DNA of 64,000 nucleotides from Eutreptiella sp. 'Long Island Sound 2002'. Taxonomy: Eukaryota > Euglenozoa > Euglenophyceae > Eutreptiales > Eutreptiaceae. The notes under the pieces were generated by a model that made no database searches, was not told where the DNA came from, and saw nothing but the letters and a program-made list of their open reading frames with translations. The DNA lies in the NCBI GenBank assembly GCA_964036045.1, contig OZ038382.1:113134587-113198586 (forward strand), given 5' to 3'. The translations under genes and the position numbers were made by a program. Every line of letters begins with the position of its first letter. The stretch's first letter is position 1. Of this stretch, positions 12,415 through 24,030 are shown piece by piece.

Positions 12415-13406
12415 GACAATTTCTAACCTCATACGCCAAAGATTGGAATTTTCATTTTGTGTGGCACCTGAAGATTGCATGCAGGGGGGACCCATTGTTG
12501 GATATTTCTCCATGTGACATAGTCCATTCCTAACCCTATATGGGTTAGATTGGAATTTTTACTTTGTGTCCCATATGGACATTTGATGTGGGTGGGATGC
12601 ATTTTTGGATATTCCACCATGTGAAGTGGGCAATTTTTTGCCCTATACCCATAGGCTTGGAATTTTCATTTTGTGTCCCAAATGAAGATTTGATGTGGGA
12701 GGGGGGGACCGTTTTTGGGTATTCCTCCATGTGACATGGTCAATTCCTAGCCCTATACCCGTAAGGTTGGAATTTTTATTTTGTATCTGACATGGAGATT
12801 TGATGTGGTTTGGCTCCATTTTTGACCATTCCTCCATGTGACATAGTCATTTTTCAACCCTATACCCGTAAGATTGGAATTTTCATTTTGTGTGGCACCT
12901 GAAGATTTGATGTGGGGGGGATCAATTTTTGGGTATTCCTTCATGTGACTTAGTCGATTCCTAACTATATAACCGTCGGATTGGAATTTTTTTTGTGTCC
13001 CACATGAAGATTGGATTCGGTGGGGACCCATTTTTGGATATTCCTCCATGTGACATAGTCATTACCCAACCCTATAGCCATAGGATTTGAATTTTTATTT
13101 TGTGTCCCACATGAAGATTTGATGTTGGGCGGGGGGGACGATTGTGGGACATTGCTCCATGTGACATAGTCAATTCCTAACCCTACACGCTTTTGTGTGC
13201 CACCTAAAGATTTGATGCAGGGGGGGGGGGAACATTTTGTGATATTTTTCCATGTGATATAGTTGATTCCTAACCCTATACCCGTAGGATTGCACTCTTT
13301 TTTTTGTATCTCACATCAAGATTTGATGTTGGGGGGATCCATTTTGGGATATTTCTCCATGTGACATAGTCAATTCCTAACGATATAACCGTAGGATTGG
13401 ATTGTT
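12415..13406 (+). repeat. SatA satellite array
   Basis: About nine monomers collinear with 1030-2022. No gene seen. Confidence 0.92.
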
Positions 13407-13583
13407 ATCACGGGGGGGCCCTAGCCCTAGCTCTTACCCTAGAGGGAGGGCAAGGGGAGGCAATGGGAGCCTGTGCCCCCCCCCCACCACCCCAAATTGC
13501 CCCAACTGGACCCCCCCCCCCAAACCGACCATCCCGACCCCCCCCCCCCATCGCCCCTCCCTGAACCCCCCTCTCCTATGCCC
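13407..13583. mobile_element. C-rich insert, right end deleted
   Basis: Begins with the same ATCACGGG as the copy at 2023 and has the same C-rich interior. It then joins directly to a SatA monomer at about 13584. Compared with copy 1, roughly 455 bp are missing: the right half of the insert and about three and a half monomers. Confidence 0.5.
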
Positions 13584-14270
13584 TATATTTGGATATTCCT
13601 CCATGTGACATGATACAGTCCCAACCCTGTGCGTGTAGGATTGGAATTTTTATTTTTTGTCCCACATGAAGATTTGATGTTGGGGGGGATCCATTTTTGC
13701 ATGGTGCTCCATGTGACATAGTCAATTCCTAACCCTATATAACTAGGGTTGGAATTTTTATTTCTTGTCTCACATGCAGATTCAATGTGGAGGAGGATCC
13801 ATTTTTCGATATTCCTCCATGTGACACGGTCATTTCCTAACCCTATACCCACGGGATTGGAATTTTTTTTGTGTCCCACATGAAGATTTTAGGTGGGCAG
13901 GGGGACCCATTTTTCCCATTACTCCATGTGGCATGCTCAATCCATTACCCTCAGGATTGAAATTCTTATTTTGTGCTCCGCGTGACGATTTGAAGTGGAG
14001 GGGGATCCATTCTTCCTCCCTGTGGCATCGTCAATTCCTAATCCTATACCCATACAATTGGAGTACTTTGTGTCCAAGATGATGATTTGGCGGGGGGTTC
14101 CATTTTCTGATGTTCCTCCATGTGACATGGTCAATTCCTAACCCTATACCCATAGGATGGGAGTTTTTATTTTGTGTCCCACCTCGAGATTTGATGTGGG
14201 GGGGATCCATTTTTAGAGATTCCTCCATGTGACATAGGCAATCCCCAACCTTAAACGCATAGGATTCGAA
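13584..14270 (+). repeat. SatA satellite array
   Basis: Six to seven monomers collinear with about 2652-3340. No gene seen. Confidence 0.92.
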
Positions 14271-15883
14271 TCACCTCGCGGAAGTTGTTAGATCAAAGCC
14301 AGGCAAGCGTATATAGGGGAAAACGCCACATATCCCCCATTTTGGGCCCTTTTGGGCCTATTCGCGTACCCTATCTTAAGGGGTTCAATTGTTATTTTTA
14401 ACCTTTTTTAAAATCATTATTTTGTCCAATAAACACATCCCCCAATGAGTTTTTGGTCCGGATCCCCCAAGACCCCCCGCACTTGAAACCCACTTTTTGG
14501 AGCTTATGAGGGTGGGGTGGGGGGGGGGGGTGGTAAAAAAATGACCCCCCCTTTTTTTTGGTCGAAAATCATGATCCTTTTGGGTTTTGTTATTTTGAGC
14601 CAAAAAACGTCTTCCGGGTCCCCACTCCATGGGGTTTGTATGGGGCGGAGTGGGACGAGCACTCATGCACTTATCAGCCATTTTTGGTATGTTGGCGGTT
14701 TTTTGCGACCTAGGTGACCCCATCCTACCTGCTGTGAGGGGTGTGAATGGGGATGTTGTGGTAGTATATGCATACTAGGACACGGAAGACCATTTTTTGC
14801 GGTCTTTAGCCTTGCCGAGAGCCGGTCACAACCCGTGCCAAAGACGCGAAATGGCTGTTTCCATCAATAATGGCCAAGTGAATGGGCCGGTACACAACCT
14901 GCTCATGCAATTTTTCACCAAAGGCAGCTCAAAAATTGAACTTTTAAAAACCTGTTTTTATGATATTATGACCACACAATATGACCATCCAAGGTATGTA
15001 AAACATGTTTTAGGACGTATTTACGTGTTTTTCATCGTTTTCTGGTATTAGGTCCGGGGCGGGTCTCCCAAGGGATGGGTACGCAACCTGCTTATGCAGC
15101 TTTTCACCCTAGGCAGCTCGAAAATCGAAGTTTTCGAACCCTATTGATATGATATTGTGACCACACGATATGACCACCCTAGTTGTGTCGTAGCATGTTT
15201 TAGGCTGTATTTACATGATTTTCACCCTATTTGGGTATTAGGTCCGGGAGGGGGGGGGGGCTTCCAAGGGATGGATGTGCAACCTGCTTATGCAGCTTTT
15301 CACCCTAGGCAGCTCAAAAAAGTTTTGGAAACTTGTTTTTAACATATTGTGATCGCGTAAAATGACCATCCAAGGTATGTAAAGCATGTTTCAGGTCGTA
15401 TTTACATGTTTTTCACCCTATTTGGTTATTGCTCCATGGGGGGGGGGGGTTCTCCCAAGGGATTGGTGAACAACCCGCTTATGCAGTTTTTCACCTCGGG
15501 CACCTCAAAAATCGAAGTTTTCGGAATTTTTTTTTGATAACATGATCACCTAAAATGACCATGCAAGCTATGTAAAGCATGTTTTAGGCCGTATTTATGT
15601 GGTTTTCGCCCCATTTGGACATTGGGCGCACCGGGGGGGGGGGGGGTCTCCGGGGGGGTCTCACAACGGATTGGTACACAACTTGCTTCTGCAGTTTTTC
15701 GCCTGGGGCAGCTCGAAAATCGATGTTTTCAGAATTTCTTTTTGTGATACGGTGATCACTTAAAATGAGCAGCCACGCTATGTACAGCATGTTTTGGGCC
15801 GTATTTTTGTCGCTTTCCCCCTATCATGTGTGTGCGTTGCTTGGAGTAGATTCTGTGCGAGGTGGACTTGACGAATGCAATAG
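14271..15883. mobile_element. non-autonomous TIR element inserted in SatA, copy 2
   Basis: Near-identical to 3341-4947, with the same CACCTCGC...GCGAGGTG ends (the right end at 15857-15864) and the same insertion point in the monomer. Its presence in both places shows that insertion preceded duplication of the block. Confidence 0.6.
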
Positions 15884-16955
15884 AATTTTTGTTTTGTGTT
15901 CCACATGAAGATTTCATGTTCGTGGGATCCATTTTTGCATATTTCCCCACGTGACATGGTCAATTGCTAACCCTATACCCATGGGGTGGGATTTTTTTGT
16001 CTCCCACATGAAGATTTCATGTGGGGGGATCCATTTTTGGATAATCCTCCATGTGACATGGTCAATCATTAACACTATACCCATAGGATTGGAATTTTTA
16101 TTTTGTGTCCCACAAGAAGATTTGATGTTGGAAGGATCCATTTTTGGATATGCCTCCATGTGACATAGTCATTTCGTAACCTTCAGCCATCGAATTGCAA
16201 TTTTTATTCTGTGGCCCACTTGAAGATTTGACGTTGGGCGGGGATCCCTTTTTGGATATTCGTCCATGTGACATAGTCAATTCCTAACCCTATGCTCAGA
16301 GCATTGGAATTTTGTTTTGTGTCCCACATGAAGACCTTAGGCGGGGGGGATCCATTTTTGGAAATTCTTTCATGTGACATAGTCAATGCCTAAGCCTATT
16401 CCCATAGGATTGGAATTTCAATTTTGTGCCCCACGTGAAAATTGGATGTGGAGGGGGGATCCAAATTTGGAACTTCCTCCATGTGACATAGTCCGTACGT
16501 AACCATATACCGAATATTTTTTTGTTTTGTGTCCCACATGAAGATGTGATGTGGAGGGGATTCGTTCTCCAATATTCCTCCATTTGACGTAGTCAATTCC
16601 TAACGTGATACTCATAGGATTGGAATTTTCTGATGCACACATGACGATTTGATCTAGGGGGGATCCATTCTTGGTGTTCCTCCATGTGACATGGTCCATT
16701 CTTTCCCATATATCCAATAGATTGTGGTTTGTTTTGTGTCCCACATGAAGATTTGATGTGGGGGGATCCGTTTTTTAACATTCCTACCTGTAACATAGTC
16801 AATGACTAACCCTATACCCATAGGATTGCAATTGTGGTTTTGTGTCCCACATGAAGATTTGATGTGGAGGGGGATCCGTTTTTGGATATTCCTCCATGTG
16901 ACTTCGTCAAAGCCCAACTTTATTCCTGTAGGATTGGGATTTGTGTTTTGTGCTG
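15884..16955 (+). repeat. SatA satellite, end of array
   Basis: About ten monomers. The array ends near 16955, where TTTGTGTTTTGTGCTGTGCT passes into unrelated sequence. Confidence 0.92.
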
Positions 16956-17189
16956 TGCTCAAACCGAGAAGGGCGTAGCGGGAACCCCCCCCCCCTTCTC
17001 GGATGGGGTTGACCCCGACTCCGAACCGAACGCATGTAGGCGGTGCAATTGGACGGGGGGGAGGGGTTTCATAGCCTCTTGGGTGCCTACATGTGGAAAA
17101 TTTTCGTCTCGGGCCAAACGGCCCAAATGGGCCGTTTTTGTATTTGCCTTCTCGGACCTCCCCGGGGCGTTCCCAGAGGCAGTTTGTGA

Positions 17190-17275
17190 TTGGGAACCCC
17201 TTCTCAAAATAACTTCTCGGCCTACCTTCTGATCACTAACCCCTTCTCAAAATGACTTCTCGGACCCCGTTCCTG
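17190..17275 (+). repeat. dispersed AACCCC...CTTCTCGG repeat, copy 1
   Basis: Two units containing AACCCCTTCTCAAAATGACT followed by TCTCGG, with CTTCTGATCACTAAC between them. The family recurs at 19050-19195, 23810-23965 and 34965-35085, usually beside a coding remnant. Confidence 0.7.
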
Positions 17276-17326
17276 AAATTGAACATGCACAAGTGGCGCA
17301 ACCAAAGACATTTCCCCAAGGCCATG

Positions 17327-19008
17327 TTATTCACTCCTGTTCCTCTTTTGCCCCCTCCGTGTCCCCGTGGATGGGCTCCCAACACGTTTTAGCCCAACAT
17401 CCAATCCATACATGTTGAGCAAATGCCGCACGCCCCTCACGGAGACACGTGGATTCTTCACCAACCACCCACGAAAACTGTTTTGGATTTGCACTTTATA
17501 GGCCGAGTTCCTCCTCTCGGTCGGCACAGAACTGAAAAAAGTACATTGTGCGGTACCTCCGCACAAACCACCCACTATGGCACACGGTCCAATGCGCCCA
17601 TACCGTTGCCTTCCAACCTATGACCTTCCAACGTTCCTCCAATTTTTTGTCCCACTTTTCGGCTTCCTCAACCTCAACACCCGATGGTGGGCCTTTTTCC
17701 TCCACAACGTGTGAAGGTGGGTTAGGGCAAGCAACATGGTGTGCACTACGGTTTACACCTTTATTGCCCCGTTCGGGGCCCTACGGTTGGGGTAGTATTC
17801 CTTGAGTAGGTCAACTACCCTTTGTTGGTATTTGTGTCATCTACAAAGACACGTGCCGAGCTTAGGTCAAAGGCGTCCTTCTTTGTCAGACACAATGCCA
17901 CACGGTCTCCTTGAGGAATGTTTTGTGAGGCTTGCATCAAGTCGCCCCACACATCCTTTAGGCGGCCAATCACCCCCCCAACCGTCTCCTTATTGGACCC
18001 AAGAGGAGACATCTTGTTGCGACCTGTTTTTGGTTGCATTGCAAAGACGGGCGGTTGCATGGGCATAGTCCCCGAGACGCCAGGGGGGCGGTATGGCCCG
18101 GATGAAGGACCCCCGCCTCACTTGTTCATTAACCCCCTCTACCATTTCCAAGGTATCATGGTCGTCACACGACCAACACTTTCCGTGCGGGGATTAGTTG
18201 GCGACCTGCATGCCCTTGCCCTCGCCCGTCATGCCCACCTCATACCCCAAAACCGTGCCGTCCTCCAAGGGCACATTGCAGTTCGACTGCAAATGTTCAA
18301 TTTGGGCGTTAAGCCCTGCCTCAGCATCCATTGCACATAGACGACCACGGTCGTCACTTCCGTTGATGACCCACCACGTTTCCCAATTGTCTGAGTTCCC
18401 CACCTTCGCTAGGCCAACAGGCCAAACTCCAACAAACACATCGCAGCTGGTGGCAGCGGCCCGCCACAATGGCGTGGCGTCCGCGCATACCAACAAGGGG
18501 ATCTTGTTCGTGCCCCTTGGGGGGGGGTCAACACCCCTTGTTCTCGTGCAAGGCGCGCTTGCTCACCTACGAGATCCGCCAAAGACACCACAACCGCCGC
18601 ACGTTTCTTGCCTCTGTGTCCCCGCACACTCACGACCACGGCATCGTACGGCGTTAACGCACGTCTTGCCTCATACAACTCACCACGAGTGCACCTACGA
18701 GGCAACCGCAATGTGTGTCGCATGGACAGTTGCATTGCGCGAGCACGGCGCCACACATCAACGGCATATCCGCTGACGTCTGCAGCCGCTGCCGTCACCT
18801 CCTCTGCATTGTCCATGCTGTCACCCACCAACAAAACTACACCGGTGGCATCGCGGCAAAAAGACACCTCCGGATCTTGGAGGATTGCCCCCACCATGCG
18901 GTGCGCCAGTGCCAGCCTCTCACGTTGCTGGTCTGCCCCAAGGTCAAAGTAGGGCTTGCGTAGCATTTTGCCCACCTCCGCCTCAAAGGAGGCCACCATG
19001 CACTCCAT
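17327..19008 (-). pseudogene. decayed transposase-like gene
   Basis: Several minus-strand frames appear to be pieces of one gene. An open stretch from 19008 shifts frame at a nine-G run (18519-18527 on +) into a segment with CADATPLWRAAATSCDVFVG and WETWWVINGSDDRGRL. An in-frame TAA follows at 18194-18196, and the same frame then gives GKCWSCDDHDTLEM, a CxxC motif. Further frame changes lead to SVPTERRNSAYKVQIQN and RGVRHLLNMYGLDVGLKR near 17330-17540. An aspartate in a short hydrophobic context, a CxxC segment, and a late E with N and K following resemble the layout of DDE-type transposases. I cannot name the family and infer this only from motif style. Sequence errors at homopolymers may explain some of the frameshifts. 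Confidence 0.45.
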
Positions 19009-19049
19009 CTAGAAAACACAGGCACATGTTGTCTGAACGGGAAGTGCCC

Positions 19050-19195
19050 GGGAACCCCGTTCCAGGAACCCCTTTCTGATCAGGAACTGTACCGGGAGCC
19101 CCGTTTTAGGAACCCCTTTCTGATCAGGAAACCCCTTTCCAGATTGACTTCGCCGGTAACGTTCGGAGCAGGAACCCTTTCTCAGATTGACTTCT
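19050..19195 (+). repeat. dispersed AGGAACCCC...TGATCAG repeat, copy 2
   Basis: Contains AGGAACCCCTTTCTGATCAG twice, then a CAGATTGACTTCTCG-type segment. It lies just upstream of the 5' end of the 17327-19008 remnant. With copy 1 it brackets that remnant in direct orientation. Confidence 0.75.
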
Positions 19196-19199
19196 CGTG

Positions 19200-19740
19200 T
19201 ACCTTTGTGATTTGAGGCCATGCAGTATTTCTCAGGGGGACTGCTTCGTTTTCCAGCCATTTGCATGCGACATGTGCACCCAAGGGGGGCTTCCCATCCC
19301 CTTAAAAGCCCCCCCCCCCCCCGGACAAACTCACGCAAACAAACAGGCATGACCGTTTTCCACTTCATGTCGTACTCCACCTCCGGTTCATGTTCGGGCA
19401 CACACTGCGGAAAGCATTCCCGGAGGGAAACAAACAGGCAGTGAAAGCCACTCGCAGCAAGCTTGCTGCAAGCCTGACAGCGTTGCGCACAATATCCATA
19501 GGGGTGTATATATGGCCGCACTTGTGTGCGCATTTAGCTGCCACGCACCGTGTGCTCAACGCCTGCCCGATGACCCACAAGCGCGATTCCCGTCACCAAA
19601 ACCCGTGACTTCCGCAAACCTGCTTTCTATGAACCATGACATGCATACGCGTATACCGCCGCTGCACTGCGCACCACCGTTTTCGTGGTCGCACTGGGGG
19701 GGCTGGAGACTTCATGCACGTTAGACCGCTAATTCTTTTG
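19200..19740. other. no confident gene
   Basis: A minus-strand frame is open here, but it runs through the dispersed repeat and a C run. A short part, VPEHEPEVEYDMKWKTVMP, looks protein-like and could belong to the neighbouring decayed gene. No other feature is supported. Confidence 0.35.
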
Positions 19741-20150
19741 CTAACCCCTGGACAGTGTTGAGGGGATCACGTTATGCGTCTCGCGGCGGCTGCCCATGCT
19801 AGGAATGCCGCTGCCCATGCCCATGCCTTGGCTGCCCCTCATGGGACTGTCACCACCAAGACGGCCCACCAGTTGCCACAGCCGGGTCGCGTCTGCCAAA
19901 GCCCGCTCGCGCACCTGCCCTTCATTGTCACCTTCCGATCGCAGCCGTGTGTTTTCCTCCGTGAGCCGCACCACATCCATCGGAAGGGCCGCCGTCCATG
20001 GGGGGGGGTTTGTGAGAAATCTGATAGCGTGGGGGGTTTTGAAACCCCCCCCCTTTTTAAAAATTGTCTGTGGGGGGGTTTTAAGGGTATTTTTCGACGC
20101 AGAAAATTTTTGGTGGTATTCTTTTGGACTGCACATCCAAAGTTTCGTCC
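19741..20150 (-). pseudogene. coiled-coil-like coding remnant
   Basis: The end of a minus-strand frame reads MDVVRLTEENTRLRSEGDNE and then a glutamate/arginine-rich segment with heptad-like spacing, followed by a glycine/methionine-rich tail. Upstream the frame passes through G and C runs, so its 5' part is probably not coding. It may be a piece of an element structural protein. Low confidence. Confidence 0.3.
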
Positions 20151-20410
20151 TTCCCCCCAATTCAGCCACTTTTGATGTTGTCCCCCCACTCTGAAGTCCA
20201 CGCTTTGTTGCGTGCCCCCACAAAAATAAGATTTTCCACTTTTGATTGCTGCCACTTCCGATTCTGCTCCTCGCTTTGAAGCGATGGGGATCCCCCAGGC
20301 GGCAGGGGTTATGTAGCCACCTTGCCCACTTGTGGGCCACTTTTGATTCTCCCCCCCGCTCTGAAGCGGCGGGGATCCCCCACGCGGCAAGTGTTACTTT
20401 GTTGTACTCC
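20150..20410 (-). repeat. interspersed ATCAAAAGTGG / GGGGATCCCC repeats
   Basis: On the minus strand the 11-mer ATCAAAAGTGG occurs three to four times at intervals of about 75-90 bp, once as ATCGGAAGTGG. It alternates with CGCTTCAGAGCG-like short hairpins and GGGGGATCCCC palindromes (near 20287 and 20371 on +). It looks like a small degenerate array. Confidence 0.55.
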
Positions 20411-20539
20411 AATTGCAGGACCGCTTGCAGGCTGTTTTGAACATCTAAGACATTTTTTTGGCACATCGTGATTGGTGCAAGCGGCATGAGCGCTACGCCA
20501 CTCATCGATTGACTCCACTTCAGTGCACTGCAGAATTTA

Positions 20540-22209
20540 GTGTGCAAAGTGTTGATCTCAAAATGGTTTGGGAAAGGGGTACAGCGCGTGCCACAGCCAT
20601 CCTTAAGCTACAGCCACAGATTGGCTCATCTGCGCACAATGTCTTGGCATCTCTTTTCCCATGCGGGGCAACCCTTTGGAGACCATGTGGTGCACCGCGT
20701 GTGTAGGACAAAGAAGACCAATTTTTGGGGATGGCGCCCGGACATCAAAGGAATGGAGGATAGTGATCCCACCGATGCTTCTTCCTTGGAATCTTGGCTG
20801 CGTTGTCATGGTTCTACCCGGAATCGAGCCTATGTCCCATGCGCCAACGGGCACACCGTGCATATTACACAACTTGTCAATGAGTATTTCAACGGCAATG
20901 TTGAACATGCGTCAACCGATCGGTTGCGGCGCATGTACAAACCGCCCGGTTCGGTCAAACCCCCACAACTGTAAACAATGTTGCATTGCCTGGCAATTGC
21001 ACTTTTGATGAGAACGCGGTCACGGGTGCTATCTTTCTTGCGCTTGTGACCTTCATATGGGGCTTGCAACGGACGTGTTCCATGGGCATGTTTAGTTTTT
21101 CATGGTGCGCCGTTGAGGGTGCAGGGGTTTATGGTACCACGAAGGAGGGGCTTGCGATAGGACATGCCATCCCCGTGACACGTCAATTTTTGCCTTTTAT
21201 CGCAACGACCAGTGATCCAACTTTGTTGTGGTGGACGGGACGGTTTGGTCCCGAATGTGACTATTGGAATGGGCATGTGCTTTTTTTGGATGCCCAAATG
21301 GATGCCGATGGTTGTTGGCTCGTTCCGGTGGGCAACCTGTCTGCCTTTGTGAAAACCGCAAAGGTGCATGCAGAGCCATACACTGGTGTGGCACATACTA
21401 GCGTGCAGCCCGCGGAAGCAACATAAGTTTGTTTGTTTTGTGGAGCGGCCATTGCTTTTGCAAGGATGCGCACTCATGTGCTAGTGCACTTGCAGAAAGT
21501 AGAGCTGGTAACGGACCCAAGGATACGTGGTGAGGCGGAACGTTGTGGTTCTTGTGGGTGCACAACAAGCACGTGTACTACAAGTATTGTGCGCAAGAAA
21601 ATTAGGAGCACATGCCCGTGTGTAATTCCATTGAAGCTCGCAATGGCCATGCGCAAACAAGAAAACATGCCCCGTGAATGTCCTATTCCCGGGTGCAGTG
21701 GCACCCCGTGGGTTTTGAACATCAAAACTCACTTGGCATGGTGCCATCCAACCGTGGCACCAAACACCATTGATTGGACGGAATGGGTTGTAGTCAGCCA
21801 GGACGATGAGAAAAGAAAGGGGCGAGCCAAAAAAATCCCCATGGTGATGAAGCCCAAGATCACCTTGAAAGTGGAAAAGGCGGTCGACAGCGAGAGTGCA
21901 TCCTTCTCTGAAGCCTCTCTTGGCCGCTCCGATTGGGAGTGGAAACCGGAGGAGGCTGCAAGCTCTGTGGAATATGGGTCTTCCGCCGATCATGATTCTT
22001 CCATCCGTAACGAGAGTCCCGCAACTTTTGAAGACGGTAGTAGCTCCTCCTCTTCCTCATCTTGTTCCTCTTCTACCTCTTCTTCCGGGGTGGAAGTTCT
22101 CCCCTAAAAGAAAGCTGTGCCTGGCAAGGGCACAAAGCGGCTCATCACCACTCCCAAGCAAAGTGCTAAGAAGCGTTGCACGGTGAAGACTTCCGGGCGG
22201 AAGAATTAG
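20540..22209 (+). pseudogene. Cys/His zinc-finger protein, probably of a mobile element
   Basis: Plus-strand frames read as one gene with breaks. A first part (to about 20960) shifts frame at a short C run. The frame is then open from about 20970 to a TAA at 21424-21426, and after that stop the same frame continues with VCLFCGAAIAFARMRTHVLV, a CxxC...HxxxH cluster. CGSCG, then CPIPGC, and THLAWCH follow. The C-terminal third is acidic and has a long serine run. A second in-frame TAA (22105-22107) is followed by a lysine-rich tail resembling a nuclear localisation signal, ending at TAG 22207-22209. Clusters of this kind occur in DNA-binding proteins of eukaryotic DNA transposons. The function is inferred, the family is not identified, and a real multi-exon gene is possible. 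Confidence 0.45.
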
Positions 22210-22404
22210 GCGGAGCTACATGCACACACCTCCTCCACCCCCTACACCTCTCCCTCTCCTTCCTTTGTAGTAGCATGCACACTAGTACCGGAAGGCCCAC
22301 ACAATGGCGCGGGGAGTGAGGCCTGGCCCGCCATAGCCTTAACGGCCTCCCAAGTTGCGTCGGCCGAGCATGATAGTCACACACACACCCCTTCTTTTAT
22401 CCCC

Positions 22405-22560
22405 TCCCCTTGACACATTTCTCACCCCATGGTGTATTTCCAACCCCATGATGCCTTCCGAACACCATGACCAACCTTGATGTTTTTCAACCCCCATGCT
22501 GCAATTCTAACCCCATGGTGTATTTCGAACCCCATGACCGCCTTGGAGTCCCACAGTCCC
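22405..22560 (+). repeat. short AACCCCATG...GTATTT tandem repeat
   Basis: Roughly six degenerate units of 22-28 bp based on AACCCCATGGTGTATTTC. No gene. Confidence 0.6.
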
Positions 22561-22860
22561 AAGGTTTCGGGTACCCACGGCCGAAAATACCCAAGCAGAT
22601 GAAACCCTGCCATAGATGTTGGTAGGGGCGGTGCGAATGGTCGGATCACACATGGGCCGCATACCCAACTGTTCGGAGGTGCATGACACTATGTATTTCA
22701 TTGGGGGGGGCGGTTTGGGGGGCCGGGGTGCCCTTCCCGCGGACAACACCCCCGCGCGACGAAAACCCCCCTTAAACCCCCCCCCCCCACCCCCCCCCCT
22801 TTTGAAATTTGGCTCTGCGGGGGTTTAAGCATGATGTCCGATTTCGAGGATCCCCCCCCC
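22560..22860. other. no gene seen
   Basis: Contains C-rich and G-rich homopolymers near 22700 and 22780-22800. Nothing recognisable. Confidence 0.4.
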
Positions 22861-22940
22861 CCTGGTGCCGTCTTCGCTCTTGCCTAAACCGCTGTTTCTT
22901 GCAATACATCCAGGCCGCTCTGCACGTGGTCAACCAGTTG

Positions 22941-23760
22941 CTAGAGGCCGTCTTTCTCCTTGCAGAGGCCCGCCATCTGGGCCTCTTGGGACCTTGGCTT
23001 CGGCTTCACGCCTTGCTGGACAGCCGCCCTTGCAGCAGAGGACACTTGGGCGCCGAGGTCATCAACCGTGCGCTGGTCCAGGGTTGCAGCCACCTCGCCC
23101 ACCTGGCCCGCCTTCTGCTCATGCTCCAGCTTGCTGCGTTTGCGTGGTCCCGGCATTGCACAAGGCGGTTCATCGTCCCCTTCATCCTCTATCTTGACAT
23201 ACGTGTGGCCGCCCAAACACCCCAAAGCTTGCTTCTGCTTACACTCGAACTCCTTGTGCTGTGCATGTTGCAACGCCGGCGCGGACACCTCTCCACCACC
23301 CACGGCAGACAGGGAGATGATCATCTTTGCTCCCTTGCGGACCGCCCATCCTCCCGGCAAATGTGTTCATAGTTGCCAGACTTGCCATACACAAACGTTG
23401 TGAAGAGCCAAGTACCTGTCCCCGGGGCATCAGTGCTCTCGTATACCACAGGCAGCACACAGTGGCGCTCCACAAGGTGTGTCTTGCCCTCCATCCGCCA
23501 TATGATACGCAGTGCGCACTGCTTGCACCACTTCGTATTCTATTGTCCCATGATGCACTCTGACAGAGCCTGGATCTTCACGGATGCCTTCGGTGGTATC
23601 GCCCAACACACATGGGGGCCTGGTCCAACCCCTGTGCATCTGGGGCACTTGCTGCCCTTCTGGTGCATCCGCTGCTGCAGGCCCATCGCCCAGGAACGCT
23701 TGCTGATCCACCACCAGTGTCGGCCAGACGTCAACAGTGACCTACAGGGCCAACTGGTAT
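22941..23760 (-). pseudogene. unassigned, frameshifted coding remnant
   Basis: Three minus-strand frames carry protein-like sequence in succession: MVDQQAFLGDGPAAADAPEG (from 23714), then a middle part with TWLFTTFVYGKSGNYEHICR in another frame, then GAKMIISLSAVGGGEVS onward, ending near 22941. The last part is rich in E, K and Q and could form a coiled coil. I do not recognise a family. It lies downstream of the dioxygenase-like frame on the same strand and may belong to the same element. Confidence 0.3.
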
Positions 23761-23809
23761 GACACGCAATGCAGGGGGTTCTGGGATGTGATCACGAACC
23801 CCATCAAGA

Positions 23810-23965
23810 ACCCAAACTGAGAACCTCTTCCTGATCAGGAACCTTGCCGAGAACCACTTTTCAGGAACCCCTTTCTGGTCAGGAACCCCTTCCCAGGCGC
23901 ACTTCTCAGTCGACTTTCTGATTAGGAACCCCTTCTCAAAGCCCCTTCCTGGCGGACTTCCGGAT
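23810..23965 (+). repeat. dispersed AGGAACCCC...TGATCAG repeat, copy 3
   Basis: Several degenerate units: CTTCCTGATCAGGAACC, AGGAACCCCTTTCTGGTCAG and TTTCTGATTAGGAACCCC. It separates the remnant at 22941-23760 from the one at 24031-25301. Confidence 0.7.
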
Positions 23966-24030
23966 TGCATGGCAGACCGATGAACAGACAGAATGAAGCA
24001 TCCTGCAGGCACCACGAACCCTCCTGCATA

